A stretch of 64,000 nucleotides of DNA from Halomarinibacterium sp041392205 (GTDB lineage: Bacteria; Bacteroidota; Bacteroidia; Flavobacteriales; Flavobacteriaceae). Location of the stretch: the NCBI GenBank assembly GCA_041392205.1, contig JAWKMO010000003.1, positions 368,874-432,873 of the forward strand, written 5' to 3'. This document shows, piece by piece, positions 1 to 8,845 of this stretch. Positions within the stretch are counted from its first letter, which is position 1, and each line of letters opens with the position of its first letter. The translations under genes were made by a program, and so were the position numbers. A model generated the notes under the pieces. The model did not search any database, had not been told where the DNA came from, and saw only the letters and a list, made by a program, of their open reading frames with translations.

Positions 1-330
1 ATTTTGACTCCCCGTCGCAATAATTAAATGATCATAAGAAAAATTACCAATACTGGTTTCAAGAATTTTTTCTGAAGGAGATACAGCCGTAACTAATGCC
101 ATTCTAAAACGAACGTTTTTATAGCTTCTGAAAATACGCCTCACTGGATATGCTATACTATAAGGTTCTAGCCCCCCCGTAGCAATTTGATACATTAAAG
201 GTTGAAAATTGTGAAAATTATTTTGATCAATTAGCAAAACATCAACAGCCTTATTTTTAAAATATTTTGCCATCGATATCCCTCCAAATCCGGCACCAAC
301 AATCACAATTTTGGGAAGGTTAGACTTCAT
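1..330 (-). CDS. Type II NADH dehydrogenase (NDH-2), C-terminus cut by window edge
   Basis: Partial gene: the ATG start at 330 and the first 110 codons are present, and the rest lies beyond base 1. The protein opens with a beta strand followed by VGAGFGG (residues 11-17), a Rossmann FAD-binding loop. The conserved segment FHNFQPLMYQIATGGLEP follows, and the visible part ends in the nucleotide-binding strand LIIATGSQ. This pattern is typical of single-subunit, membrane-associated NADH:quinone oxidoreductases, which pass electrons from NADH to menaquinone without proton pumping. A more general NAD(P)/FAD oxidoreductase is possible because the C-terminal half is missing. A run of seven G on the coding strand (plus 172-178) lies in the TGG codons of residues 61-63. 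Confidence 0.85.
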   Translation of the reverse strand, partial: MKSNLPKIVIVGAGFGGISMAKYFKNKAVDVLLIDQNNFHNFQPLMYQIATGGLEPYSIAYPVRRIFRSYKNVRFRMALVTAVSPSEKILETSIGNFSYDHLIIATGSQN

Positions 331-393
331 CTCGATTAAGAATAGGTAGTTTATAATATTCTGAATAAAGATAGTGGAATTAATTTTTTAAAT

Positions 394-425
394 AAAAAAA
401 GCCCGATACTATCGGGCCTTTTTTT
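394..425. terminator. Rho-independent terminator, probably bidirectional
   Basis: A perfect 7-bp stem (GCCCGAT / ATCGGGC, 401-407 and 411-417) with a 3-nt loop is flanked by A7 on the left (394-400) and a T-rich run on the right (419-425). It lies just past the stop of the minus-strand DUF4397 gene, so its main role is probably to end that transcript before the NADH dehydrogenase gene. The T-tract on the plus side would allow use in the other direction. Confidence 0.85.
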
Positions 426-441
426 CATAGCAATTTTGGTT

Positions 442-1437
442 TTAATTCTTAACAAATTTTGTACTTCCAATTACTTTATTGTTATCCACTATAAGAACAT
501 TGTAAATTCCGGCCGACAAAAAACTAACATTAATGTTACCTGTTTCAAAAGCAGTAGCATCTTGTAGTAGTATTCTTCCTTGCATATCTACTATTTGAAT
601 TACGTAATTTGCTTTCTTATCACTTTGAAAGTTTAAAATTTCTGAAGTAGGGTTTGGATACAAGGCTATTTTCTTTAGATCAAAATCATTCCCCCCAAGT
701 GTTGCAGAAGGTAATTCTACTAAGTTTCCAGCACTTCCTGTAGCGACCCATAAACCAAATGCAGGTCCGTTACTGTTGTTAGCAGGATTCAAAAAACCTG
801 AAGCTACTACTACCAATGCGGCACCTTCCAGACCCAGTGTAGCTAAAGGTGCTCCAAAAGCAGCTACTCCACCGCCACCCGCAGCGTTAATTTGTAGTAC
901 ATAGTCTGCCGTGGCAAGTTCTAAGTATCCGGCAAATTCTGTATATGAGATATTAGGAACAATCAATCCAGCACCCACACCTGTTTCATAGACGTCTACT
1001 GCGGGAGCATCCGTAGAACCGTGGTGTACTAAAACATCGGTATTGGTTCCAACCGTAGCGGATTCACGACCCATTGCATATACGGCTAACCCAAAAGCGG
1101 GGGCTGGATCATAACCTGTTGGGCTTACAATTCCATCGGCAACAACTACATAGGTTTCACCGTTTGCTAAAGTTACAGGAAAAGTAGCTATTGCATCTCC
1201 AGACCCAGTACTAGTAGGGGGAGCAATACCAATAACAACTTCCACATCTGCCGGGAAATCAATAAATCCGGTTTCGGTTCTAAAAGCAAAATTATCAACC
1301 GCTAAGGCATCATCTAAGTATACATCAACTTCTGTTGCAGCAGCATCTGCAGAATTGTGTATGATATTAACACGAGCTTGAGAAAAGGCAATTTGCACAG
1401 CGGCAAATGCTAAAAAAGTAAAGAGTAATTTTTTCAT
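442..1437 (-). CDS. DUF4397 protein with type IX secretion sorting domain
   Basis: A 331-residue exported protein. Residues 1-19 form a Sec signal peptide (KK, hydrophobic core, cleavage near FSQ). Residues about 20-240 contain two repeats that open similarly (VNIIHNSADA..., VLVHHGSTDA...), as in DUF4397 proteins, a beta-rich extracellular family of unknown function. The last ~75 residues, from ALYPNPTS through GIYNVLIV to a final TKFVKN, match the type A C-terminal sorting domain used by the flavobacterial type IX secretion system. The protein is therefore probably moved across the outer membrane and attached to the surface or released. A strong terminator follows the gene. The substrate or binding partner is unknown. 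Confidence 0.85.
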   Translation of the reverse strand: MKKLLFTFLAFAAVQIAFSQARVNIIHNSADAAATEVDVYLDDALAVDNFAFRTETGFIDFPADVEVVIGIAPPTSTGSGDAIATFPVTLANGETYVVVADGIVSPTGYDPAPAFGLAVYAMGRESATVGTNTDVLVHHGSTDAPAVDVYETGVGAGLIVPNISYTEFAGYLELATADYVLQINAAGGGGVAAFGAPLATLGLEGAALVVVASGFLNPANNSNGPAFGLWVATGSAGNLVELPSATLGGNDFDLKKIALYPNPTSEILNFQSDKKANYVIQIVDMQGRILLQDATAFETGNINVSFLSAGIYNVLIVDNNKVIGSTKFVKN

Positions 1438-1656
1438 AACAATTTTTGTTTAAGGTTTATACCGTAAAATTAAACAAAAAAAATTATATGAAATAGGTTC
1501 TCATACTATATTAATAAAATTTTAACAGATACTTTCCTGTAAAACAAGGGTTTAATTCAATATGAAAGCATTGGGTATGGGTTGTAGAATATTTTTTATA
1601 ATTTTTAACAAACCCACATTATAGTATCTGTATATTTATAACCTAATTAATAAACA

Positions 1657-2673
1657 ATGAAAAACATCTTTTTACTCCTTCTTTTTATTGGATTAGTTTC
1701 ATGTAATTCTGCCCAATCAAATTATGCAACCCGTAAAAATAAAAGCCGCATAGATTACGCAAATACCATTACTGCAGCGGATTTAAAAACGCACTTATAT
1801 CAATTTGCGGATGATAAAATGCAAGGTCGAATGACGGCGGAGCCAGGACAAAAAATGGCCGCAGATTACTTAAAAAACTTTTATGTTACAAGAGGAATTG
1901 GCGCTGCCCTTCCTAACAATAATTATTTTCAAGACATCCCTGCAAGTTATTTTGGTAAAAAGACAAATGATAAACCTTCAGAAAATGTAGTGGCTTTTAT
2001 AAAAGGATCCGAAAAACCCAATGAAGTTATTGTCCTATCTGCCCATTACGATCACGTAGGAATGCACGACGGCGAAATTTATAATGGTGCCGATGATGAT
2101 GGTAGTGGAACCGTTGCTATGCTTGAGATTGCAGAGGCCTTTCAAAAAGCGGTTAAGGATGGAAATGGCCCTAAACGCTCTATTCTATTTTTACATGTAA
2201 CGGGTGAAGAAATTGGATTGTATGGCTCTAAATATTATACTGAAAACCCTATTTTTCCACTAGAAAATACGGTTTGCAACTTAAATACCGATATGATTGG
2301 GAGAATTGACCCCAATAAAAAAGAGACTCCTAATTACATCTACCTTATTGGCAGCGATAAACTTAGCCAAGAATTACACGATGTTTCTGAAATGATTAAT
2401 AAAGACTATATCAACCTCGAATTGGATTACACCTTTAACGATGAAAACGACCCTAATCGTTTTTACTATCGAAGCGATCACTACAATTTTGCTAAAAAAA
2501 ATATTCCCATTATTTTTTATTTTAATGGAGTACACGAAGACTATCACAAACCAACAGACACTCCAGACAAAATTGAATATGAATTAATGGCAAAACGCGC
2601 TAAACTTATTTTTCAAACTGCTTGGGAGATTGCTAATAGAGAAGGAAGAATTACAGCAGATAAACTTAAATAA
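1657..2673 (+). CDS. M28-family zinc peptidase, lipoprotein
   Basis: A 338-residue predicted lipoprotein: the signal peptide ends in the lipobox LVSC with Cys16. The catalytic domain has the M28 co-catalytic zinc pattern: SAHYDHVG (H130, D132), the bridging aspartate in GADDDGSG (D146), the general-base pair GEE (E184, E185), NTDMIG (D212) and a distal SDH histidine. Family members are aminopeptidases or related exopeptidases, so a role in periplasmic or surface peptide digestion is inferred. It is transcribed alone and followed by a strong terminator. Substrate specificity cannot be read from the sequence. Confidence 0.9.
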   Translation: MKNIFLLLLFIGLVSCNSAQSNYATRKNKSRIDYANTITAADLKTHLYQFADDKMQGRMTAEPGQKMAADYLKNFYVTRGIGAALPNNNYFQDIPASYFGKKTNDKPSENVVAFIKGSEKPNEVIVLSAHYDHVGMHDGEIYNGADDDGSGTVAMLEIAEAFQKAVKDGNGPKRSILFLHVTGEEIGLYGSKYYTENPIFPLENTVCNLNTDMIGRIDPNKKETPNYIYLIGSDKLSQELHDVSEMINKDYINLELDYTFNDENDPNRFYYRSDHYNFAKKNIPIIFYFNGVHEDYHKPTDTPDKIEYELMAKRAKLIFQTAWEIANREGRITADKLK

Positions 2674-2690
2674 AGAAATAGATTAAAAAT

Positions 2691-2720
2691 AAAAAACCTC
2701 TCATCTCTGAGAGGTTTTTT
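2691..2720 (+). terminator. Rho-independent terminator after the M28 peptidase gene
   Basis: An inverted repeat AAAACCTCT / AGAGGTTTT with an 8-nt loop, followed by a T run, starts 17 nt after the M28 stop codon. The A-rich left arm would also supply a T-tract on the minus strand, so it could stop tRNA-His readthrough from the right as well. Confidence 0.85.
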
Positions 2721-2725
2721 ATTTT

Positions 2726-2802
2726 TGGGGTGGAAGACCGGTCTCGAACCGGCGACCTCTTGAACCACAATCAAGCGCTCTAACCAACTGAGCTACAACC
2801 AC
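2726..2802 (-). tRNA. tRNA-His (GTG anticodon)
   Basis: The reverse strand folds as a full cloverleaf: D arm GCTC/GAGC, anticodon stem CTTGA/TCAAG with loop TTGTGGT (anticodon GTG, 2766-2768), five-base variable region, and T arm GCCGG-TTCGAGA-CCGGT. A G at 2803 provides the G-1 characteristic of tRNA-His, opposite the discriminator C at 2729, and CCA is encoded (2726-2728). The acceptor arms GTGGTTG and CTTCCAC leave a tandem U-U mismatch at pairs 5:68 and 6:67, which is unusual. The gene sits between the M28 terminator and bshB1. Confidence 0.95.
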
Positions 2803-2875
2803 CATGTTATCTTTCGCTTATTAAGCGGGTGCAAATATAAATCAATTTGTCTCTTTGTACAATACTTTTGAAAAT

Positions 2876-3592
2876 TTATATTAAATCTTCTAAAAATTTC
2901 ACTGCAATGGGCCTTTCAACGGTAAAGCCTTCGGCATACTCAGTGCCAATTAATCTTCCTAAATTTTGATTTCGATAACTCAAACTATCCAAGGTATTTT
3001 TTGAAGAAATAGGCGTTTCGGGTTCCTTACTATGCGCATCATAAAACTGACTTTTATAGGCAAAAACAGCGGCCAATTTTTGCTCCATAAATCCTGTAAC
3101 ATCCACCACAAAATCAGGTGTTATTTCATTCCATTGTATGTAGTGATAGACATGTTTTGGGCGCCAGGCCGCTTGATGATTCCCTTCATGAATGGTTTCA
3201 ATTTTTAGTAACCCACTTAAAAAGCATGCGTCACTAGCCAGTTTACTTCCTTTTCCGTGGTCAATATGTCTGTCTTCAATAGCATTACACAATACAATTT
3301 CTGGGCGGTATTTTCGGATAATTTTAATCACTTCCAATTGTGAAGCAGCGTTGTTTTCAAAAAATCCATCCCCAAAAGCCAAATTATGGCGCATGGCTAC
3401 TCCTAATATTTTTGCCGCCTCACTAGCTTCCTTATCACGAATTTCGGCGGTGCCTCGGGTGCCTAGTTCTCCGCGAGTTAAATCTAATATCCCTACTTTT
3501 TTTCCTAATGAAATTTCCTTAGCGAGCGTTGCTCCACAACTCATTTCTACATCATCTGGGTGAGCCCCTATGGCTAAAATATCTAACTTCAT
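2876..3592 (-). CDS. bshB1: Bacillithiol biosynthesis deacetylase BshB1
   Basis: A 238-residue PIG-L/LmbE-type zinc deacetylase. It removes the acetyl group from GlcNAc-malate, the second step of bacillithiol synthesis in the cytoplasm. The signature AHPDD (H11, D13, D14) and the downstream HIDH (H109, H112) give the zinc ligands and catalytic aspartate. Length and the TRGELGTRG segment fit BshB1 closely. Its ATG overlaps the stop of the upstream PLP-enzyme gene (ATGA), so the two are almost certainly co-translated. bshA and bshC are not in this window. Confidence 0.93.
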   Translation of the reverse strand: MKLDILAIGAHPDDVEMSCGATLAKEISLGKKVGILDLTRGELGTRGTAEIRDKEASEAAKILGVAMRHNLAFGDGFFENNAASQLEVIKIIRKYRPEIVLCNAIEDRHIDHGKGSKLASDACFLSGLLKIETIHEGNHQAAWRPKHVYHYIQWNEITPDFVVDVTGFMEQKLAAVFAYKSQFYDAHSKEPETPISSKNTLDSLSYRNQNLGRLIGTEYAEGFTVERPIAVKFLEDLI

Positions 3593-4761
3593 ATATTTTG
3601 TATTTGTTTTTTGGAAACCGCTTCAAATGCTTGCTCCAAATCGGCAATTAAATCTTTTTTATCTTCAATTCCTACTGAAAAACGTAACAGTCCATCTGCA
3701 ATCCCCTGCCTTTTTCGTTCTTCGGGAGTGAGTAATGCGTGAGACGTTTTTGTAGGGGAAAGAATGGTAGACTCTACCCCTGCCAAGCTCATCGATTGTT
3801 TAATTAAAATTAAAGATTTCATAAAAGCATCGGCATTAATAGAAGGAACCAATTCAAAAGAAAGCATTCCAGTAAATCCTTTCATTTGTTTTTTGGCAAT
3901 TTCATAATCGGGATGATTGCGAAGTCCGGGATAATACACTTTAGTAACTAAAGGATGACTGTCTAACCATTTTGCCAGTTTCTTTGCATTTCTGTTTTGT
4001 GCTTTTACTCTAATCCCCATGGTTTTAATACTTCGCTCAAGCAACCAAACCGTATAATCACTTAAGCTTCCTCCTAAGTTTTTACCCAAATGCCAAATTC
4101 TATCGATATGTTCTATTGATGCAGAAACAGTTCCAGCACAAATATCACTATGCCCTCCCATATATTTTGTCGCACTATGAATAATGATATCTATCCCAAA
4201 ATCGGCAGGGTTTTGATTGATGGGTGAAGCAAAGGTATTATCAATCATAGAAACCAACTGGTGTTTTTTTGCTAATCGCGAAATCATTTCCAAATCCGTA
4301 ATAAGCAGTAACGGATTACTAGGTGTTTCTACATAAATTACTTTGGTGTTAGGTTTTATTTTGGAAGCAAAATCGGTTTCAGAAAAACCCTCTGTAAAAT
4401 CGAATTCAATTCCGTATTTCGGAAATTCTTCAACCATAAAATTATAGGCTCCACCATAAATGGTTTTTTGAACCACCACATGGTCACCCTTATGCAAAAA
4501 TGCTAATAAAGCGGTACTTACTGCAGCCATTCCACTCCCAAAAATCATGGCTGCTTCACAATGTTCCAAAGCCGCTATTTTCTTTCCCAATGCCTCCTGA
4601 TTTGGAGTGTTAAAATAGCGAGGATATCGCTTAACATTCACATTTTCATAGGCATAAGAGCTAGCCATGTACAAAGGTGAAATAGCCCCTTTAAACTGTT
4701 CATCCTTAATTTCTCCCACATGCGTACAAATGGTATTTACCCCAATTTTATTAGATTTCAT
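3589..4761 (-). CDS. PLP-dependent trans-sulfuration enzyme (cystathionine gamma-synthase / Met gamma-lyase type)
   Basis: A 390-residue member of the Cys/Met metabolism PLP family. Visible signatures are the N-terminal FGSGMAA phosphate-binding loop (residues 74-80), YVETPSNP, DNTFASP and the PLP lysine in SATKYMGGHSD (K199). These enzymes act on O-acyl-homoserine, cystathionine or methionine. Family members are too alike to choose by eye among cystathionine gamma-synthase, O-acetylhomoserine sulfhydrylase, cystathionine gamma-lyase and methionine gamma-lyase. It overlaps bshB1 by 4 nt, linking sulfur amino-acid metabolism to low-molecular-weight thiol synthesis. It is divergent from the hut operon across only 58 bp. 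Confidence 0.88.
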   Translation of the reverse strand: MKSNKIGVNTICTHVGEIKDEQFKGAISPLYMASSYAYENVNVKRYPRYFNTPNQEALGKKIAALEHCEAAMIFGSGMAAVSTALLAFLHKGDHVVVQKTIYGGAYNFMVEEFPKYGIEFDFTEGFSETDFASKIKPNTKVIYVETPSNPLLLITDLEMISRLAKKHQLVSMIDNTFASPINQNPADFGIDIIIHSATKYMGGHSDICAGTVSASIEHIDRIWHLGKNLGGSLSDYTVWLLERSIKTMGIRVKAQNRNAKKLAKWLDSHPLVTKVYYPGLRNHPDYEIAKKQMKGFTGMLSFELVPSINADAFMKSLILIKQSMSLAGVESTILSPTKTSHALLTPEERKRQGIADGLLRFSVGIEDKKDLIADLEQAFEAVSKKQIQNI

Positions 4762-4810
4762 GAGTCCTACTTTTAGTGAGTTAAAAGTATAAAATCCTAG
4801 TCAGGTTTGC

Positions 4811-4818
4811 TATCTTTG
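4811..4818 (+). promoter_or_regulatory. Putative -7 element TATCTTTG before hutI
   Basis: A perfect match to the Bacteroidetes -7 consensus TAnnTTTG lies 1 nt before the first hutI ATG. No good -33 TTTG is visible at the usual distance. If used, the transcript would start at or within the first codons, giving a leaderless mRNA or initiation at the second ATG (4823). Confidence 0.35.
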
Positions 4819-4819
4819 A

Positions 4820-6058
4820 ATGATGAAACTTTTGTTAATAAACATAAAAGAACTTCTGCAAGTTCGGGAAATTAGTCCTGCCAAAGTATGCGGAAAGGAA
4901 ATGAACCACCTCCCTACCCTAAAAAATGCTTGGCTACTTATAAAGGATAAACGTATTGAAGACTTTGGGACCATGGATGCTCCTCCCAAAGGAAAATTTA
5001 CCCAAATTTTAGATTGTACGGGGCGTATTGTGCTTCCTACTTGGTGTGACAGCCACACCCATATTGTCTATGCTGGAAATCGGGAACAGGAATTTGTAGA
5101 TAGAATCAACGGACTTTCCTACCAAGAAATAGCTAATAAAGGTGGCGGTATTATAAACAGTGCAAAAAAATTGCAAAAAACTTCGGAAAAAGAGTTGTTT
5201 CGCCAGTCTGCCGAACGACTGGAAGAAGTAATTTATATGGGAACCGGTGCCATCGAAATTAAAAGTGGCTACGGACTCACTACAGAGGCCGAACTAAAAA
5301 TGCTTCGAGTAGCAAAAAAACTGGCTAAAAAGTACCCAATAGAGATAAAAACTACTTTTTTGGGGGCACACGCCCTACCTTTAGAATTTAGAAATAACAA
5401 AGACGGATATCTCGATTTGGTTTGTAACGAAATGCTTCCTAAGGTTGCCGAAGAAAAACTTGCCGACTATATAGACATCTTTTGTGAAGAAGGCTATTTT
5501 TCGGTGGCCGATACCGAGCGTATCCTTTCGGAAGGAAAAAAATACGGCCTTATTCCTAAAATTCATGTAAATCAGTTTAACGCTATTGGTGGTGTAGCAG
5601 CAGGAGTAAAACACAAGGCTTTAAGTGTGGACCATCTAGAATTACTAACTGAGGACGATCTAAAAGCACTTCAAAATTCTGAAACAATGCCCGTAGCGTT
5701 GCCGGGATGTTCTTTCTTTTTGAGCATTCCTTACACGCCAGGAAGACGTATTATTGATGCTGGATTACCCCTGGCATTAGCAACCGATTTTAACCCAGGC
5801 TCCTGCCCTTCGGGTAACATGAATTTTGTGGTAGCCACTGCTTGTATTAAAATGAAACTCACCCCCGAAGAAGCCATCAACGCAGCCACTATAAATGGGG
5901 CGTATGCCATGGGCTTAAGCGATTCTCACGGAAGTATCACCAAAGGAAAAGTAGCGAGTGTGATGATTACTGAAGAAATTCCATCCTATAATTTTTTACC
6001 TTATTCGTTTGGCACAGACTACATCAATCAAGTAATTCTTAATGGAAGAATTTTATGA
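4820..6058 (+). CDS. hutI: Imidazolonepropionase HutI
   Basis: A 412-residue amidohydrolase that opens the imidazolone ring to N-formimino-L-glutamate in histidine degradation. The metal-binding HTH motif is at residues 79-81 (CDSHTHIVYAGNR). Further support is IEIKSGYGL, the HVNQF strand, VDHLE and the late ALATDFNPGS with the conserved aspartate. Two adjacent ATG codons (4820, 4823) could start it. The stop overlaps the next gene by 4 nt. hutH and hutU, for the earlier steps, are not in the window. Confidence 0.95.
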   Translation: MMKLLLINIKELLQVREISPAKVCGKEMNHLPTLKNAWLLIKDKRIEDFGTMDAPPKGKFTQILDCTGRIVLPTWCDSHTHIVYAGNREQEFVDRINGLSYQEIANKGGGIINSAKKLQKTSEKELFRQSAERLEEVIYMGTGAIEIKSGYGLTTEAELKMLRVAKKLAKKYPIEIKTTFLGAHALPLEFRNNKDGYLDLVCNEMLPKVAEEKLADYIDIFCEEGYFSVADTERILSEGKKYGLIPKIHVNQFNAIGGVAAGVKHKALSVDHLELLTEDDLKALQNSETMPVALPGCSFFLSIPYTPGRRIIDAGLPLALATDFNPGSCPSGNMNFVVATACIKMKLTPEEAINAATINGAYAMGLSDSHGSITKGKVASVMITEEIPSYNFLPYSFGTDYINQVILNGRIL

Positions 6059-7056
6059 GTTTGGTAAAATTTTATTCGAAGGAAGAGCTTTTAAAATTAG
6101 TCCGAAAGCGTGAGGGAGAAAGCAAGTTTGGCGAAGGACTAGCCACCGTTTCACATTGGGAACATTTAAAAGAACTGCCTGCAAAATATGTGTTAGTGGG
6201 CATTCCTGAAGACATTGGTGTTCGTGCTAATTATGGAAATCCTGGTACCGCACAAGCCTGGGAAGCAGCCTTAACGGTGTTGTGTAATATTCAAAATAAT
6301 GAATACACCAAAGTTGAAAATCTTATGGTTTTAGGAGAAGTTGATTGTGATGCCGAAATGAAAAGCGCTTCCCGCCTCTCTTCAAAAGAAGAAAATTATC
6401 ATCAAAAATTAGGAGAGTTGGTAAGTGAAATTGATGAAAAAGTTACTTCAGTCATTGAAAAAATTCTGAGAGCGGGGAAATTTCCAATTATCATTGGAGG
6501 CGGTCATAACAATAGCTACGGAAATTTAAAAGGTGCTTTTAAAGCCTTCGGAAGCGCTATTAATTGTTTAAATTTTGATGCCCATACCGACTTTCGCGCG
6601 CTCGAACATCGCCATAGCGGTAACGGATTTTCGTATGCTTTTGAAGAAGGATATTTGGATAAATATTATACTTTTGGTTTGCACCGAAATTATACCTCAC
6701 AATTTGTTTTTGATAGACTAAAATTGCATTCAGAAAGAATTCAATTTAACTTGTTTGAAGACGTTGAAATTAATGTTACTATGCCTTATTCCGAAGCAAT
6801 AAAAACGGCTGAAGAATTTGTAACAAGAACTCCTTTTGGTCTCGAATTGGATTTAGATGCTATTGAAGATATGGGGAGTAGCGCCATGACGCCAGGGGGG
6901 TATTCTATAAACGATGCACGAAAATTTGTCTCCTATTTTTCCAAAAAAGAACAGTGTGCGTATCTTCATATTTGTGAAGGTGCACCGGGCTTAGGAAGTT
7001 TTCCTGCACAGGTGGGAAAAACCATTTCTTTTTTAATCTCCGATGTAATTGCTTAA
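6055..7056 (+). CDS. hutG: Formimidoylglutamase HutG (arginase/ureohydrolase family)
   Basis: A 333-residue ureohydrolase-fold enzyme. The Mn-binding pattern is complete: GGGH (H151), NFDAHTDFR (D175, H177, D179) and the late ELDLDAIED pair. Its position between hutI and the formiminotransferase gene, with a 4-nt ATGA overlap with hutI, argues for formimidoylglutamate as substrate, giving glutamate and formamide. Agmatinase or arginase activity cannot be excluded from motifs alone. The operon also carries the tetrahydrofolate-dependent enzyme for the same intermediate, so two routes may coexist. Confidence 0.85.
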   Translation: MSLVKFYSKEELLKLVRKREGESKFGEGLATVSHWEHLKELPAKYVLVGIPEDIGVRANYGNPGTAQAWEAALTVLCNIQNNEYTKVENLMVLGEVDCDAEMKSASRLSSKEENYHQKLGELVSEIDEKVTSVIEKILRAGKFPIIIGGGHNNSYGNLKGAFKAFGSAINCLNFDAHTDFRALEHRHSGNGFSYAFEEGYLDKYYTFGLHRNYTSQFVFDRLKLHSERIQFNLFEDVEINVTMPYSEAIKTAEEFVTRTPFGLELDLDAIEDMGSSAMTPGGYSINDARKFVSYFSKKEQCAYLHICEGAPGLGSFPAQVGKTISFLISDVIA

Positions 7057-7075
7057 AAAATACAACTAAAGAATT

Positions 7076-8767
7076 ATGCAAAAACAATTAATAGAATGTG
7101 TCCCCAATATTAGCGAAGGACGCGATGCCGCAAAAATAAAAGCTATTTCAGAAATTGTGGAAACCGTAGAAGGGGTTAAACTTTTGGATGTTGACCCTGG
7201 AAAAGCCACTAATAGAACTGTGATTACTTTTGTGGGAGAACCCGAACCTGTGATTGAAGCCGCTTTCCAGTTGATTAAAAAGGCTTCTCAATTAATTGAT
7301 ATGAGCAAACACAGTGGAGCACACCCTCGTTTTGGCGCTACCGATGTTTGTCCTTTAGTGCCCATTTCCAACATCACTTTGGAAGAAACTGCCAATTACG
7401 CTCACAAATTAGGGGAACGCGTTGGGAAAGAATTGGGTATTCCGGGTTATTATTACGAAAAAGCAGCTACCGAAGAAAAACGAAAAAACTTGGCCAATTG
7501 TCGTTCGGGAGAATATGAAGGATTAGCAAAAAAATTGGTTGATCCCAATTGGAAACCCGATTTTGGCCCTGCCGAATTTAATGAAAGTGTTTCAAAAACA
7601 GGAGCTATAGCTATTTCAGCTAGAGATTTTTTAATCGCCTATAATGTAAATTTAAATGCTACTTCCACCCGAAGAGCCAATGCCATTGCATTTGATATTA
7701 GGGAAGCAGGGCGCACCAAACGAGAAGGAAATCCAATTACTGGAAAACCTGTGTTGGATGAAAAAGGAGAACCCGTTCGAATACCCGGAAAACTGAAAGC
7801 CGTAAAAGGTATTGGGTGGTATATTGAAGAATATGGTATTGCACAAATTTCCTATAATCTCACCAACATTTCCATTACGTCTATGCACGTGGTTTTTGAT
7901 GAAACTTGTAAAGCTGCTATTGAAAGGGGATTACGCGTAACGGGTTCCGAATTGGTGGGTTTAGTGCCGTTAAAAGCCATGTTGGATGCTGCCGATTATT
8001 TTTTGGTGAAGCAGGAACGCTCGTTGGGAATTTCAGAAAAAGAAAAGATAAAAATAGCCATTAAGTCTCTGGGATTAGACGATTTAAAACCCTTTCACCC
8101 CGAAGAACGCATTATAGAATATTTACTTAAAGAAAACACCAAAAAACTCATCGATTTTAAACTAGACGACTTTGCCGATGAAACTGCTGGCGAATCGATG
8201 GCACCGGGAGGTGGCTCTATTAGCGCTTACGTTGGGGCTTTGGGGGTTGCCCTTGGCACGATGGTTGCCAACTTATCGGCTCACAAAGCCGGTTGGGATG
8301 ATAAATGGGAATTCTTTTCAAAATGGGCAGAAAAAGGGCAAGCCTACAAAAATAAACTACTGTATTTGGTTGACGAAGATACCAACGCTTTCAATAAAAT
8401 TATAGAGGGTTTTAGAATGCCTAAAGGAAGTGAAAAAGAAATTGAAGCTAGAAAAAAAGCCATTGAAGAAGCCACTAAGTACGCTACTGAAATTCCGTTT
8501 CAGGTGATGGAAACAGCCTATCAATCTATGGAAGTTGCTCAAGCCATGTTAAAAGATGGGCTACAAAGTTCGTTGTCTGATGCTGGAGTAGGCATTCTTT
8601 GTGCGAGAGCCGCCGTGCTGGGTGCTTATTTCAACGTTCGTATTAATGCCAAGGATATTAAAGACCGTGTTTTTGCAGATAAAATTCTTTCAAATGCAAA
8701 AACCATTTATGAAAACACATTAAAAATTGAAGCAGAAACCATTGCTCAAATAGACCGTAAAATGTAA
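7076..8767 (+). CDS. ftcD: Bifunctional glutamate formimidoyltransferase / formimidoyl-THF cyclodeaminase
   Basis: A 563-residue fusion. The N-terminal ~300 residues (starting CVPNISEGRD, with HSGAHPRFGATDVCP near residue 80) form the two-part formiminotransferase that moves the formimino group from formimidoylglutamate to tetrahydrofolate. Residues from about 360 (ESMAPGGGSISAYVGALG) to the end form the helical cyclodeaminase, which releases ammonia and leaves methenyl-THF. This is the mammalian-type FTCD arrangement and is known in Bacteroidetes. It lies 19 nt after hutG and probably ends the hut operon, feeding one-carbon units to folate metabolism. Confidence 0.95.
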   Translation: MQKQLIECVPNISEGRDAAKIKAISEIVETVEGVKLLDVDPGKATNRTVITFVGEPEPVIEAAFQLIKKASQLIDMSKHSGAHPRFGATDVCPLVPISNITLEETANYAHKLGERVGKELGIPGYYYEKAATEEKRKNLANCRSGEYEGLAKKLVDPNWKPDFGPAEFNESVSKTGAIAISARDFLIAYNVNLNATSTRRANAIAFDIREAGRTKREGNPITGKPVLDEKGEPVRIPGKLKAVKGIGWYIEEYGIAQISYNLTNISITSMHVVFDETCKAAIERGLRVTGSELVGLVPLKAMLDAADYFLVKQERSLGISEKEKIKIAIKSLGLDDLKPFHPEERIIEYLLKENTKKLIDFKLDDFADETAGESMAPGGGSISAYVGALGVALGTMVANLSAHKAGWDDKWEFFSKWAEKGQAYKNKLLYLVDEDTNAFNKIIEGFRMPKGSEKEIEARKKAIEEATKYATEIPFQVMETAYQSMEVAQAMLKDGLQSSLSDAGVGILCARAAVLGAYFNVRINAKDIKDRVFADKILSNAKTIYENTLKIEAETIAQIDRKM

Positions 8768-8845
8768 AAAATGGATTCGATTTTGGAATACGGAATTTAT
8801 ATTTCGAGGTTTATAACATCTTAAATTTAAAATTGAACGTGTTTT

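Noticed and set aside
3192..3563. 123-codon plus-strand frame
   Set aside because: It is antisense to bshB1 and has no recognisable domain.
8172..8405. 77-codon plus-strand frame
   Set aside because: It is an alternative frame inside ftcD, whose cyclodeaminase domain is continuous through it.
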